Source: Liquidambar formosana
Lineage: Eukaryota; Streptophyta; Magnoliopsida; Saxifragales; Altingiaceae
Direction: 5' to 3'
Assembly (NCBI GenBank): GCA_039720395.1
Contig: CM077820.1
Coordinates: 16,577,161-16,641,160 of the forward strand
Length of the DNA stretch: 64,000 nucleotides
Shown piece after piece: positions 22,936-34,134 of the stretch. Each line of letters begins with the position of its first letter. Positions within the stretch are counted from its first letter, which is position 1. The position numbers and the translations under genes are program-made. The notes beneath the pieces are model-generated. The model worked only from the letters and a program-made list of their open reading frames with translations, made no database searches and was not told the DNA's origin.

Positions 22936-23327
22936 AGCAAATTTTTGTTGTAACAATGATGTAAAGCGTGCAATTTGTGCTAACTTTGCCGGCGATGAGA
23001 TCATTGGGCATCTGGTTTAGCCTCTTCTGCTTTGGATGTACAATTAGTTTCAATCTATAAGACTTCTTGTTTCATATTCTCAGCTATAAATTGTAGGCCG
23101 TATAGATTTTTTATTTTTTAATGGATGTGATTTTTCTAAATTCTCTACTATATAGTCATTTCTTGCTGCACGGTAAGGAGAAGTAGCTCTCGTTATATGG
23201 TAGATGTGAGTAATGTCCCTATTTTTGAAGAAAAATCCTCGTTAAAAGTCTTTATTTGAGGCTTAAAGTTGAAGGAGTAGGCTATGGGTCTAATTGTTGG
23301 GCTTGAGTAGCGAGTACTTAGAGAAGA

Positions 23328-23433
23328 TTTTGGCTCCTATTGATATTGATAGAAACTGCCTCTGGTATATGGAAGCTTCAACTTTCCGATGGTTTAGGGG
23401 CTTATCAATATATTGAAAGTCTCTCGTGTTTGA
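23328..23433 (+). pseudogene. F-box tail relic, copy A
   Basis: A second, isolated copy of the last F-box coding segment (TTGGCTCCTATTGATATTG .. TATCAATATATTGAAAG .. TGA), about 400 bp after the first. It shows an older tandem F-box duplication now reduced to its 3' end. The following 23434-24742 has no gene, only F-box 3' flank and the duplicated-block repeats. Confidence 0.65.
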
Positions 23434-25308
23434 AGCAAATTTTGTTTTAAGAAATGAGTCTTTGTATTATTTTATAAATATCATTCTGTTGGAAATTTTT
23501 TTTGTTCAATATTCTTTGATGCGAATTATGTTAAGAGTCTTTCTTTTGTGTTTTTCTCATAGGATTTTAAGCGAGTATAGGCTTGCTAGCTAAAATGCCC
23601 GAACGTTGCCGCTGACGGGATCACTGGGCACCTGGTTTAACCAGTGCTGCTTTGGATGTACAATTAGCTTCAATCTATAAGATTTTCGTTTCTTATTCTC
23701 AACTAGAATTGGTAAGCTGCGTAAATTTTTTAAATGGTATGATGTCTCCAAATTCCCTACCATGCAGTCATTTCTTGTGGGGAAATGGCTCTCCACATGT
23801 GCGCAGGTTATGCCAAAATACACATCCACATGTGCACAGGCTCTTAGCTTTGTGTGTGCTTATGAACTTATGAGAAGGCTGGGATCAGACCCAACCCACA
23901 CCAATTCAAGCACCCCAAATTGCAGTTAGAATTCCTGATTTGAGTGAACTGATCCGAGACTTTCAGACTGTCGTTGAGTTGGGTGCCATATATGCATAGG
24001 AGTGCGAATCCTCCTGTGAATGAGCATGAGCAAAACTAACAAATCCGTCTCCAAATGAATATGACTGACTTGCAATTAGTGAGCCATTAATTTTAAAAAC
24101 AAATCTAAGAGTAGATAATTATGAAATAATATTGCCGCCAAGCTATTAGGCAAGGACTCCTCTTGGCTTGGAATGAAAGGTATTTGTTGAAAAATTATCA
24201 CATCTCACATTGCCCAAATATTGGGTTTCATAGGACTTCATACACCTCTTTGGACCCTCCGGATAATAACTTAAGCTTTTAGATTGAAAACTTAATATAG
24301 TATTATAGCACATTGTTTTTGGACCTAATCTTGCAATTTACTAAATCAAATAATAATCCTACTAGACTATTTTTAGAATAGTGTCAAACTTGATCGATCT
24401 ACTAAGTAAAAGTTTGACATTCAAGTTATGCAACACTTTTTTTAATATATATATTTTGGCCAACGGGGATTTTAAAGAGCTTCAGCTTAATTAATCTCCT
24501 TAATACAGTTTAAGCTATTGCCCACTCCCATCGCCCATTGCCTATCGATTCGACTAATTAAACTCGATCTAACCTAAAAGAAAATGACAAGTCAAACCTA
24601 AGATCTTTGATTTCTTGAGGCTTAAGTCTTAAAAATCACTTATTCATGTCCCTTTGGGTCATCTCACACCTTTTAAGAAAGTAATGCGTGCATCGACTCA
24701 TAGTTCAATTATACATTCACTATTCTCATACTTCAATTACATCCAAGAAAGTATCACTATACAAATTTCAGCTAGAAGTCCTGATTTGGGTGAACTGATC
24801 CGAGAATTCCAGGCTGTCGTTGAGTTGGGTGACTTGCATAGGAGTGCGAATCCTCCTCTGAATGAGCATGAACAAAACTAACAAATCCATCTCCAAATGA
24901 ATATGATCGACTTGCACTTAGTGAGCCATTTTAAAAACAATTCTAAGAGTAGATACTTATGCAATAATATTGCCACCAAGCTATTAAGCAAGACTCGTCT
25001 TGGCTTGGAATGAAAGGTAGTTGTTGGAAAATTTAAAATTATCACTTCCCACGTTGCCCTAATATTGACCGGGTTTCACAGGACTTCATACAACTCTTTA
25101 GGCCCTCCACCTAACAACTTAAACTAGTGTTATCAATCCCCAACATTTTGCATGTTTGGGGAGTAGAAACATGGATGTGCACATTTCAAAGGAGTTCTTA
25201 ACCACTAGACCACCTAATGCTTATGTGAAAAACTTCACATATTATTTAAAGTGTAAATGTATACATTTTATTTTTTGGTATTATTTTAATTATTTATTAT
25301 TATTTTAA

Positions 25309-26291
25309 GGGTAAATTACATTAAGACCCCCTCTAAAATCTGACAATTACAAATAGACCCCCTCACGTTTCTGAAATTACATTGAGACCCCCTCCCTCTA
25401 ACTTCCGTCCATAATCCGTTAAATCATTTTCAATTTTTTTCAAAATACCCTAATTACCCTTATTGGATGACAACTTCCATGTTAAATGCATATAACTCAT
25501 CAGTTCAACACATTCATTCAGTACATTTGATTGATTTATTTATTTATTGATAAACAACTAAAAGATTATATATATATAAAAGAAAAATGCCAAAAAACTT
25601 AAATTTTTGTCCAACTGATGTGGTAGCCATCAGATTTGCTCATTAGAAACAATTATCTATTTAATTGATGTGTAAAAATAAAAATAAAAATTGATTTGCC
25701 AAGTTGCCACCTCATTTGCCACCTCTATACGTGCATCTCCATTGTAATAATTCTTTTTATTTATTTCTACATATGAGTAATGCTACATAGCCTTTTTTTT
25801 TTTTTTTTTTTTTAAATTCAAATCTACTTACTCAAATGAGGTAGCAACTTGGCGAATCAATTTTTTTCTTTTTTATTTTGCAGATCAATTAAAAATTTAA
25901 TTAAATAAATAATTGTTTCTAAACAGCAAATTTGACAGCTGCCACATCAGTTGGATAGAAAATTTAAATTGTTTTTAGCATTTTTCTTATATATATATAT
26001 ATTATCTTTTAGTTGTTTATCAATAATAATTAAAAAATTCAAAAGTATTGGATGAACTATTGGACTGGTGAGTTATATGCATTTAACATGGAAGTTATCA
26101 TCCACTAAGGGTAGTTAGGGTATTTTGAAAAAATTTGAATATGATTTAACGGATTAATGGACGGAAGTTAGAAGGAGGAGTCTCTTTGTAGTTTATTTTG
26201 TAAAGTGAGGGGTGTCAGTGTAATTTTAAAAACGTGAGGGGGTGTATCTATAATAGTCAGATTTTAGAGGGGGTCTTATTGTAATTTACCC
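25309..26291. mobile_element. Palindromic MULE-type element, copy B
   Basis: Same element carried along by the tandem duplication, with the same 9-bp flanks TTATTTTAA. It is not an independent insertion. Confidence 0.85.
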
Positions 26292-26815
26292 TTATTTTAA
26301 TTATATGACCAGTCCAACCGGTGACCTGACGGTTGAACCAGTAACCCGATGACCCAACCTCTAGACCGGGTCAATGACTGGTCCAAGTTTAATAACTATG
26401 ACTTAAACTCTTAGATTGAAAACTTAGCACAATATCAAAGCATATTGTTCTTGGGCCTAATGTTGCAATTTGCTAAGCCAAATAATATTAATCCCACTAG
26501 ACTATTTTTGGAATAGTGTTGAATTGGATTGATCTACTAAGTAAAAGTTTGACATTCAAGTTATGCAACACTTTGTTTTAATATATATGTATTTTGGCCA
26601 ACGGGGATTTTAAAAGCTTCAGCTTAATTAATCTTCTTAATACAGTTTAAGCTATTGCTCACTCCCATTGCCCATCGATTTGACTAATAAACTCGATTGA
26701 TGATCAACCTAAGAGAGAATGAGAAGTCAAACCTAAGATCTTTGATTTCTTAAAAGCAATGCATGCATCACCTCATACTTCAATTACACATTCTCTATTT
26801 GAAGCTAGATACATT

Positions 26816-26844
26816 CCCCACCCCCCCCCCCCCCCCCCCCCCCC
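26816..26844. repeat. Poly-C tract, copy B
   Basis: Four cytosines, one adenine, then 24 cytosines and GCCGGCGCGG. This and one nearby base are the only differences noticed between the two 5.56-kb units. Confidence 0.85.
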
Positions 26845-27653
26845 GCCGGCGCGGGCTTCTCTTTTTTTTCTTTGAGAACCAGATATATTCACTTAGCATT
26901 TTTAGCTACTTTGAATTTGCCTTCTATTTAAATTTCCTTGATTATGAATATTCGTTGGAATTAATTGTTATCTAAAATTTTCGTAAATTTGAAAATGTAG
27001 CAATTTTCTTTTTCTAATCAAAAGTGTTTGAAGAAATGGCTACTTCTTCAAGAAAAATCTTATACTTTTCTTACAATAAATTGAAAAATCTAAAAGAAAA
27101 TTTTATTATATCTATATATATATATATGGTAAATTACGAGATCAAAAGTTTGGAAAATGAACTAAAGTGGATTCAATCTTAGAATTTATGCCTTTAGAAG
27201 TGGGAGGTTTTAAGTTTGCCCCTATTGGCTTTATCCCAATTGTTAATGCTTAATTGATACGAAGTGGATAGTTACTTTATTTGTTTACGTATCTAGATAT
27301 TAGTTGGACGCAATATATAGACTCCAAATACCTTTTGACATGAAAAATAAAAAATCAGAAAATTATAAGTTTGCAGTTGCAATGTATTATAAGACAATAC
27401 TTGTCGAGTATATATGAAAGAACTCTTCTTAACTTCTATTCATTTTCTAGCACTTGTCATAAATAATTAAAAAAAATATATGAATTTATATATACAAATA
27501 AGTAGATATGTAGTCACCTATACACGTGTGGGGCAAGTATTTCTAACATTATAATTACGTGATTTTGGCCCCAAAGGCCAAAACAAGCCTTCTTGCAGTG
27601 CTAGCTCCAACCCAATTTCCATAAAGAGAAGCCGAACATTTTCAGCCAATTCA

Positions 27654-28298
27654 ATGTCTCTCCAAACATCAACTTCCGACTTGATCGCCGCCAACGACGA
27701 CCTTTTATCGGAAATCCTTCTTCGTCTGCCCATCAAATCCATCCTCCAATTCAAATCCGTATCGAAGCATTGGCTCTCTCTCATCTCCGATGCCCACTTC
27801 TCTCGTCGCCGCCTGAACCTTAACCCTAACCCCGTCGCCGGCCTTTTCTTGAGCCCATGGGGGACGGACTACTACGTCGAACGCACATTCGAATTCGTTC
27901 CTCTTGGGGACGACGAGTTTGGTCCCTCACGCTTTAGATCTCTCCCTTTCCTCGACGATAAGTCGGCTATTCCAATTTCGCAGTCTTGCAATGGCTTATT
28001 GCTAATTTGTGGCTATCGAGAGGGTAAATTATATGTGTTTAATCCTACCACTATGCAATTCTCTCATCTTCCCGATCTGCTTCCCGAATTAGATGACTGT
28101 GACAGGGCTAGTGTCATGGGTTTCAATTTAGCTTTTGATCCGTCGGAATCTCCTCATTACAAAGTTGTCTGTGTTCGAACTCGTGATTCATCGTACAGTC
28201 GTTACCGGATCGACATCTATTCGTCCGAGACGGGTTCTTGGCGGGTCTCTGCCAATCCTTCCATTGAACAAGTTATTCTTAGAATCAATCATTATTAG
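27654..28298 (+). CDS. Truncated F-box protein, copy B
   Basis: The 214-residue product is identical to that of 22091-22735. It carries the same extra T and the same downstream deletion, so the damage preceded the 5.56-kb duplication. The F-box half is complete and the F-box-associated domain is cut short. Since both copies are identical, expression data would have to be assigned jointly. Confidence 0.7.
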   Translation: MSLQTSTSDLIAANDDLLSEILLRLPIKSILQFKSVSKHWLSLISDAHFSRRRLNLNPNPVAGLFLSPWGTDYYVERTFEFVPLGDDEFGPSRFRSLPFLDDKSAIPISQSCNGLLLICGYREGKLYVFNPTTMQFSHLPDLLPELDDCDRASVMGFNLAFDPSESPHYKVVCVRTRDSSYSRYRIDIYSSETGSWRVSANPSIEQVILRINHY

Positions 28299-28498
28299 AT
28301 TCAACGATCGGGTTTTTTGGAATGGTTCCATTCATTGGATAGGCTCTCCACATTCAAGATAAGCTCATACGTTACAATCTCAAGGACAAGACTTGCAAGA
28401 AACTTCATGTTGATAGAAACAGCCTTTTGTATACGGAAACTTTAAATTTCGGATGGCTTCAGGCTTATCAATATATTGAGAGTCTTTCCCGTGTTTGA
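28299..28498 (+). pseudogene. Out-of-frame C-terminal remnant of F-box copy B
   Basis: Same remnant as 22736-22935, with the TGA at 28496-28498. Confidence 0.75.
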
Positions 28499-28890
28499 AG
28501 CAAATTTTTGTTGTAACAATGATGTAAAGCGTGCAATTTGTGCTAACTTTGCCGGCGATGAGATCATTGGGCATCTGGTTTAGCCTCTTCTGCTTTGGAT
28601 GTACAATTAGTTTCAATCTATAAGACTTCTTGTTTCATATTCTCAGCTATAAATTGTAGGCCGTATAGATTTTTTATTTTTTAATGGATGTGATTTTTCT
28701 AAATTCTCTACTATATAGTCATTTCTTGCTGCACGGTAAGGAGAAGTAGCTCTCGTTATATGGTAGATGTGAGTAATGTCCCTATTTTTGAAGAAAAATC
28801 CTCGTTAAAAGTCTTTATTTGAGGCTTAAAGTTGAAGGAGTAGGCTATGGGTCTAATTGTTGGGCTTGAGTAGCGAGTACTTAGAGAAGA

Positions 28891-28996
28891 TTTTGGCTCC
28901 TATTGATATTGATAGAAACTGCCTCTGGTATATGGAAGCTTCAACTTTCCGATGGTTTAGGGGCTTATCAATATATTGAAAGTCTCTCGTGTTTGA
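28891..28996 (+). pseudogene. F-box tail relic, copy B
   Basis: Same relic as 23328-23433, carried in the second unit. The rest of the unit to 30308 has no gene. Confidence 0.65.
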
Positions 28997-30309
28997 AGCA
29001 AATTTTGTTTTAAGAAATGAGTCTTTGTATTATTTTATAAATATCATTCTGTTGGAAATTTTTTTTGTTCAATATTCTTTGATGCGAATTATGTTAAGAG
29101 TCTTTCTTTTGTGTTTTTCTCATAGGATTTTAAGCGAGTATAGGCTTGCTAGCTAAAATGCCCGAACGTTGCCGCTGACGGGATCACTGGGCACCTGGTT
29201 TAACCAGTGCTGCTTTGGATGTACAATTAGCTTCAATCTATAAGATTTTCGTTTCTTATTCTCAACTAGAATTGGTAAGCTGCGTAAATTTTTTAAATGG
29301 TATGATGTCTCCAAATTCCCTACCATGCAGTCATTTCTTGTGGGGAAATGGCTCTCCACATGTGCGCAGGTTATGCCAAAATACACATCCACATGTGCAC
29401 AGGCTCTTAGCTTTGTGTGTGCTTATGAACTTATGAGAAGGCTGGGATCAGACCCAACCCACACCAATTCAAGCACCCCAAATTGCAGTTAGAATTCCTG
29501 ATTTGAGTGAACTGATCCGAGACTTTCAGACTGTCGTTGAGTTGGGTGCCATATATGCATAGGAGTGCGAATCCTCCTGTGAATGAGCATGAGCAAAACT
29601 AACAAATCCGTCTCCAAATGAATATGACTGACTTGCAATTAGTGAGCCATTAATTTTAAAAACAAATCTAAGAGTAGATAATTATGAAATAATATTGCCG
29701 CCAAGCTATTAGGCAAGGACTCCTCTTGGCTTGGAATGAAAGGTATTTGTTGAAAAATTATCACATCTCACATTGCCCAAATATTGGGTTTCATAGGACT
29801 TCATACACCTCTTTGGACCCTCCGGATAATAACTTAAGCTTTTAGATTGAAAACTTAATATAGTATTATAGCACATTGTTTTTGGACCTAATCTTGCAAT
29901 TTACTAAATCAAATAATAATCCTACTAGACTATTTTTAGAATAGTGTCAAACTTGATCGATCTACTAAGTAAAAGTTTGACATTCAAGTTATGCAACACT
30001 TTTTTTAATATATATATTTTGGCCAACGGGGATTTTAAAGAGCTTCAGCTTAATTAATCTCCTTAATACAGTTTAAGCTATTGCCCACTCCCATCGCCCA
30101 TTGCCTATCGATTCGACTAATTAAACTCGATCTAACCTAAAAGAAAATGACAAGTCAAACCTAAGATCTTTGATTTCTTGAGGCTTAAGTCTTAAAAATC
30201 ACTTATTCATGTCCCTTTGGGTCATCTCACACCTTTTAAGAAAGTAATGCGTGCATCGACTCATAGTTCAATTATACATTCACTATTCTCATACTTCAAT
30301 TACATCCAT

Positions 30310-30325
30310 CCCCCCCCCCCCCCCC
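30310..30325. repeat. Poly-C tract upstream of the best F-box copy
   Basis: Sixteen cytosines at the same relative place as the tracts at 21260 and 26816. The sequence after it (TCTTTTTCTTTCTCTGAAAACC) aligns with the sequence after those tracts, so the tract is ancestral. Confidence 0.75.
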
Positions 30326-30586
30326 TCTTTTTCTTTCTCTGAAAACCAGATATATTCACATAGCATTTTTAGCTACTTTGAATTTGCCTTCTACTTAAAT
30401 TTCCTTGATTATGAATATTTGTTGGAATTAATTGTTATCCAAAATTTTCACAAATTTGCAAATGTAGCAATTTTTTTTTTCTAATTAAAAAGTGTTTGAA
30501 GAAATGGCTAATTCTTCAAGAAAAATCTCATACTTTTCTTGCAATAAATTGAAAAATCTAAAAGAAAGTTTCATTATAAAATACAT

Positions 30587-30973
30587 GGGGAGGGTTATTG
30601 ACACTTGGTGTAAAACTTTCTACACTTACACCTATTAATATCTTTTTAAAGAAATTATATTTAGCCAATCTAACCGTTGGATTACATATCCCTATCATGC
30701 ACGTCATGCATGCCAAATTTCAAATTAATCGGATTTTGGGAAGTGTTTGATCTATAAACTTACATTTTTTTTAATAAATAGAACTTTAATTTCGAGCACT
30801 TTATGGATGACATAACTCCTAATCTCTGATAAACTTGAAATTTGACATGCATGACCTGCATAACAAGAATATGTAAGCCAACGATTGGATTGGCAAAATA
30901 TGATTTCTATAGAAAGATATTGACGGGTTTAAGTGTAAAAAGTTTTACATTAGGTGTCAACAGAATCCTTCCC
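30587..30973. mobile_element. MITE with palindromic ends, 9-bp target duplication
   Basis: 387 bp. The ends GGGGAGGGTTATTGACAC and, inverted, GGGAAGGATTCTGTTGACAC extend as inverted repeats (GTGTAAAACTTTYTACACTT). The flanks are AAAATACAT (30578-30586) and AAAATATAT (30974-30982). The F-box copies at 22091 and 27654 lack it at the matching site. A relative sits at 61320-61711. Confidence 0.75.
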
Positions 30974-30994
30974 AAAATATATGTATTATATATA

Positions 30995-31377
30995 GGGGAG
31001 GGATCCGTTTACACCCGGTATAAAACTTTTTAGTCTTACACCCCTCAATAAAATTTTGTAGGATCGATGTTTAACAAAACCAACCGTTAGATTGGATATT
31101 GCTCTCATGGAGATCATGCGCACCAAATTTCACATTGACTGGAAATTAGGAACTATTCCATCGATAAAGCGGCCTAAATTATAGTTTTATTTGCAAAAAG
31201 CAAAGTGAGTTTATTGATGAGATGCTTATGATTATCTAATCAGTATGAAATTTGATGTGCATGATCCCCATTAGAGCAATATCCAATCCAACGGTTGATT
31301 TTGTTAAATATCCTACAAAAAGTTTTTGAGGGGTGTAAAGCTAAAAAATTTTACACTAGATGTAAACGGATCCCTTC

Positions 31378-31379
<2 letters not shown>
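30995..31379. mobile_element. Second MITE, adjacent and of the same type
   Basis: 385 bp. The ends GGGGAGGGATCCGTTTACAC and their inverse GGGAAGGGATCCGTTTACA are followed by inverted blocks (GGGGTGTAA, CCAACCGTTAGATTGG). Flanks are AT dinucleotide runs, so the target duplication is hard to define. No protein. Confidence 0.7.

Positions 31380-31417
<38 letters not shown>
31380..31417. repeat. (AT)n microsatellite
   Basis: About 19 AT dinucleotides directly after the second MITE. Confidence 0.9.
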
Positions 31418-31420
<3 letters not shown>

Positions 31421-31515
31421 AAATTACGAGATCAAAAGTTTGGAAAATGAACTCAAGTGGATTTAATCTAAGAATTTATGCCTTAAGAAGTGGGAGGTTT
31501 TAAGTTTGCCCCAAT

Positions 31516-32514
31516 CAGGCCTCGCAATTGGGTGGTTTTGGGCGGGTTTAGATGGGTTTAATTAAAATGTCACCCAAACCCAACCCAACCCATTTATGTG
31601 AAAACCCATTTAAGCAAAACCTAAACTTACCTATTTATTGCAAGCAAAAACCCAACCCAACCCAACCTAATAGTTTTAGGTGATGTTTGGCTACTTTGTC
31701 TAGCTTTCGTCCCTTTCCCTTTCCATTTGGCAACAACTTCAAAAATCCAACTCCATTTCTTCCCTTTCGTTATAATGGCCCTTCTCTCTTTCTCTTTCCC
31801 TCTCCCTTCTCTCGCTTTCTCTGTACCCTTTCTCTTCTATGGCTCTCCTTCTAATGCCCATTTCAATAGTTTTCATCATCCTTGCTTACAACCTATATCA
31901 ACAGCTCTGATTTAAGCTCACACTGGGCCCATGTCCATAGCCAATTGTCAGAAACCTTTACGACATAAGACCAACCATTTGCTAACCATCTGCCAACTTG
32001 TGACTTCCTCCTCCCCATCGATTCATCTCTGTCGCAGGTGCTCATCTCCGATAACAGCAAGGGTGGCATTTCAACGGCAACATCGTTGGATTATTTGATG
32101 GTGGCAACCGATTCTAGCTTGATCAAGGTCGATGTGGTGACAGAGGCGGAACTGAAGGATAATGGGTTTATGAGCATGAGAAGGATGAAGCTGGTTTGAA
32201 AGAGACGAGCGACAGCATAACAGGCAAGCTACGGTGTTAAAGAAGATGAGCAGTGGTGGAGTTCAATTGAAAAGCTTAAGAGAATTGAACATGTGATTGT
32301 GCGAAGGGCGAAGGAGAGAGCTAAACATCAGATCTTTGATTGGGTTTAGTTCACACCCAACAATTTTTATGTAAACCCGATTAGACCGAATTATTAATTG
32401 GGTTCCTTTTGGGTATCCATTTACCACCCAATTAATAAAATTATTTGTACACACTCATTTAACTTGGACGGGTTGGGGTGGGTTCGTGGGTTTGGGCATA
32501 AATTGCCAGCCCTG
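31516..32514. mobile_element. Non-autonomous hAT-like element carrying a gene fragment
   Basis: A 999-bp insert. The left end CAGGCCTCGCAATT and inverted right end CAGGGCTGGCAATT are hAT-type termini. The 8-bp flanks are GCCCCAAT (31508-31515) and GCTCCAAT (32515-32522), with one mismatch. The empty site is visible upstream of the truncated F-box genes (GCCCCTATTGGCTTTATCCC near 21655). Both subterminal regions are rich in AACCCAACCC/GGGTTGGG-like motifs. The interior has higher GC content and appears to be captured gene sequence. Confidence 0.8.
32041..32199 (+). pseudogene. Captured fragment resembling plastid pyruvate kinase N-terminal region
   Basis: The plus frame from 32041 is open for 52 codons to a TGA at 32197-32199. 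It includes VDVVTEAELKDNGF followed by an RRMKLV block. This resembles the segment just before the conserved CTIGP motif of chloroplast pyruvate kinases (pattern VD.VTEAEL..NGF..TRRTKL). The CTIGP motif and catalytic domain are absent. Upstream, 31727-31915 encodes a serine- and phenylalanine-rich stretch that could derive from a transit peptide, but this is weak. The match is from memory of the family and needs a database search. Such a fragment has no enzymatic activity. Confidence 0.5.
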
Positions 32515-32522
32515 GCTCCAAT

Positions 32523-33162
32523 TGACTTTATCCCAATTATTAATGCTTAATTGATACAAAGTAGATAGTTACTTTATTTGTTTCCCTATCCAGATATTAG
32601 TTGGAGGCAAAATATAGACTCTAGAATCTAGATACCCTTTTCATATGAAAAATAAAAAATCAGAAAATTATAAGTTTACATTTGCAATATATTGTAAGAC
32701 AATACTTGCCTACACATTCCATTCATTTTTTGACACTTGTCATAAATAATTGATAAAAATGAATTTAAAAATATGAATAAGTGAATGCACAGTCACCTAT
32801 ATGCATGTGAGTTCATATAAATCCATACAATTAGTTTTTTCTCAATTATTTATTGGTCATTTGGTGACAAGTCTTGTTTTCAAGACTTGTATAGGTGCAA
32901 GTCTCCTTTCGAAAACTAGTTAAGACTCAAGTCCTCTTTATGATAACAGGACAAAAATGCCCCTATCACTATTAACACTTTCCATTTTAAATTTAGAGAA
33001 ATAAATTCTCCATAATACCTGGAGAGTATTTTGCTCCAAAATCTTTGAAAATCATGTTCCTCGTATCCGAAGATTCTGTAATTGAAAATTACATATACTT
33101 TATGTAATTGTTTTAAATTTCAGATTTTGGTGTTTGTTTTTGGAAAATTATAGTAAGTTGTT

Positions 33163-33193
<31 letters not shown>

Positions 33194-33990
33194 GGTTTAA
33201 CTGTTTCAAATAACTTTGAAATTCAAAAAAGTTCACAAAACTTACATGTACTTTGTGTAACTGTTTTAATTTTTTTTTTTTAAATCTAAAATGTATTTTA
33301 TTGTTCAAGCAGAAATTCTTTTTTGGGGTATTGAAAACAGTTACACTTGGGTTTGGAAAATTGTAATAAATTGTTTTTATTTGTTTTTGATTTATTTATT
33401 TTTTTTTTTTTTTGTGTGTAACTGTTTTAAATAACTTAAAGTTTCAAAAATGTGCATAAAAGTTATATATACTTTGTATAACGATAGCTACATGTAAATT
33501 GGAAATTACTGGTAAAAATAAAGTATTCTCGACTTTTCGTGCGTTAAAAATGAAAGAAAATAAAAACAAATCGCCATAGTTGTACCATATTTGAATATAG
33601 TATTAAATCTGCAAAAATCAAGTAATTGCGTTCTTTAAAAATAGAAGAAAATAAAGGGAAATGACCATAATTATATTGTGTCTGAATATAGTATTAAATC
33701 TGCAAATATCAAGTAATCTTATGTGTTAAAAATGGAAGAAAATAAAAAATTCAAATTTCGTATGCAAATAGGATATCAAATTTGTTATGACGGTTAAATA
33801 GTCATTAATTAAAAAACGAAAGTGATATTTCATTCAATTCACCACCGTTTTCTTAATTTATGAACTTGAGACAACACAAGTTTTCCTTGAGTACTAATCC
33901 TTTCGGAAGTCTTCAAAAATGTATTCCTTACTAATTTCCTCATTATTTAGATAAGTGGTAGTACACGAGAGAAGATTGGGAGGGGTTTTC
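32523..33990. other. F-box 5' flank with a probable 1.1-kb transposon insertion
   Basis: 32523-32800 aligns with the 5' flank of the truncated F-box copies (21665-21955). From about 32800 to 33990 the sequence is extra. Its left part (32860-33060, AAGTCC..GGACAAAAATGCCC..CTCCATAATA) resembles the left end of the 15330-16403 element. 33130-33480 is an imperfect direct repeat built around GTAACTGTTTTAAATAACTT with long T runs. The boundaries cannot be fixed. No gene is seen. Confidence 0.45.
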
Positions 33991-34134
33991 TTCCGTACAC
34001 GTGTGGGGCAAGTATTTCCTAACATTATAATTACTCCACATGATTTTGGCCCCAAGGACCAAAACATGCCTTCTTGCAGTGCTAGCTCCAACCCAATTTC
34101 CATCGAGGCAAGGCGAACATTTTCAGCCAATTCA

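Larger units (their letters stand above)
19187..24742 (+). repeat. Copy A of a near-identical 5.56-kb tandem duplication
   Basis: This unit recurs at 24743-30308. In the lines I compared, the two differ only by one substitution (C at 21214, A at 26770) and by the length and composition of a poly-C tract (21260-21281 against 26816-26844), which accounts for the period changing from 5556 to 5563. Even the 21-base T run near 20237 has the same length. The copies share CCA at the breakpoints. The unit carries a palindromic MULE, a truncated F-box gene and an F-box tail relic. Either the duplication is very recent, or it is an assembly artefact. Confidence 0.93.
24743..30308 (+). repeat. Copy B of the 5.56-kb tandem duplication
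   Basis: Second unit in direct orientation, immediately adjoining copy A. Its right edge (ACTTCAATTACATCCA) is followed by a poly-C tract and by older, diverged flank of the 34135 F-box copy, instead of another AAGAAAG unit start. This marks the end of the tandem array. Confidence 0.93.

Noticed and set aside
33955..34134. N-terminal extension of the 34135 F-box frame to an upstream ATG
   Set aside because: The extension reads through repeat-derived 5' flank, while the ATG at 34135 is conserved in three copies and directly precedes the F-box.
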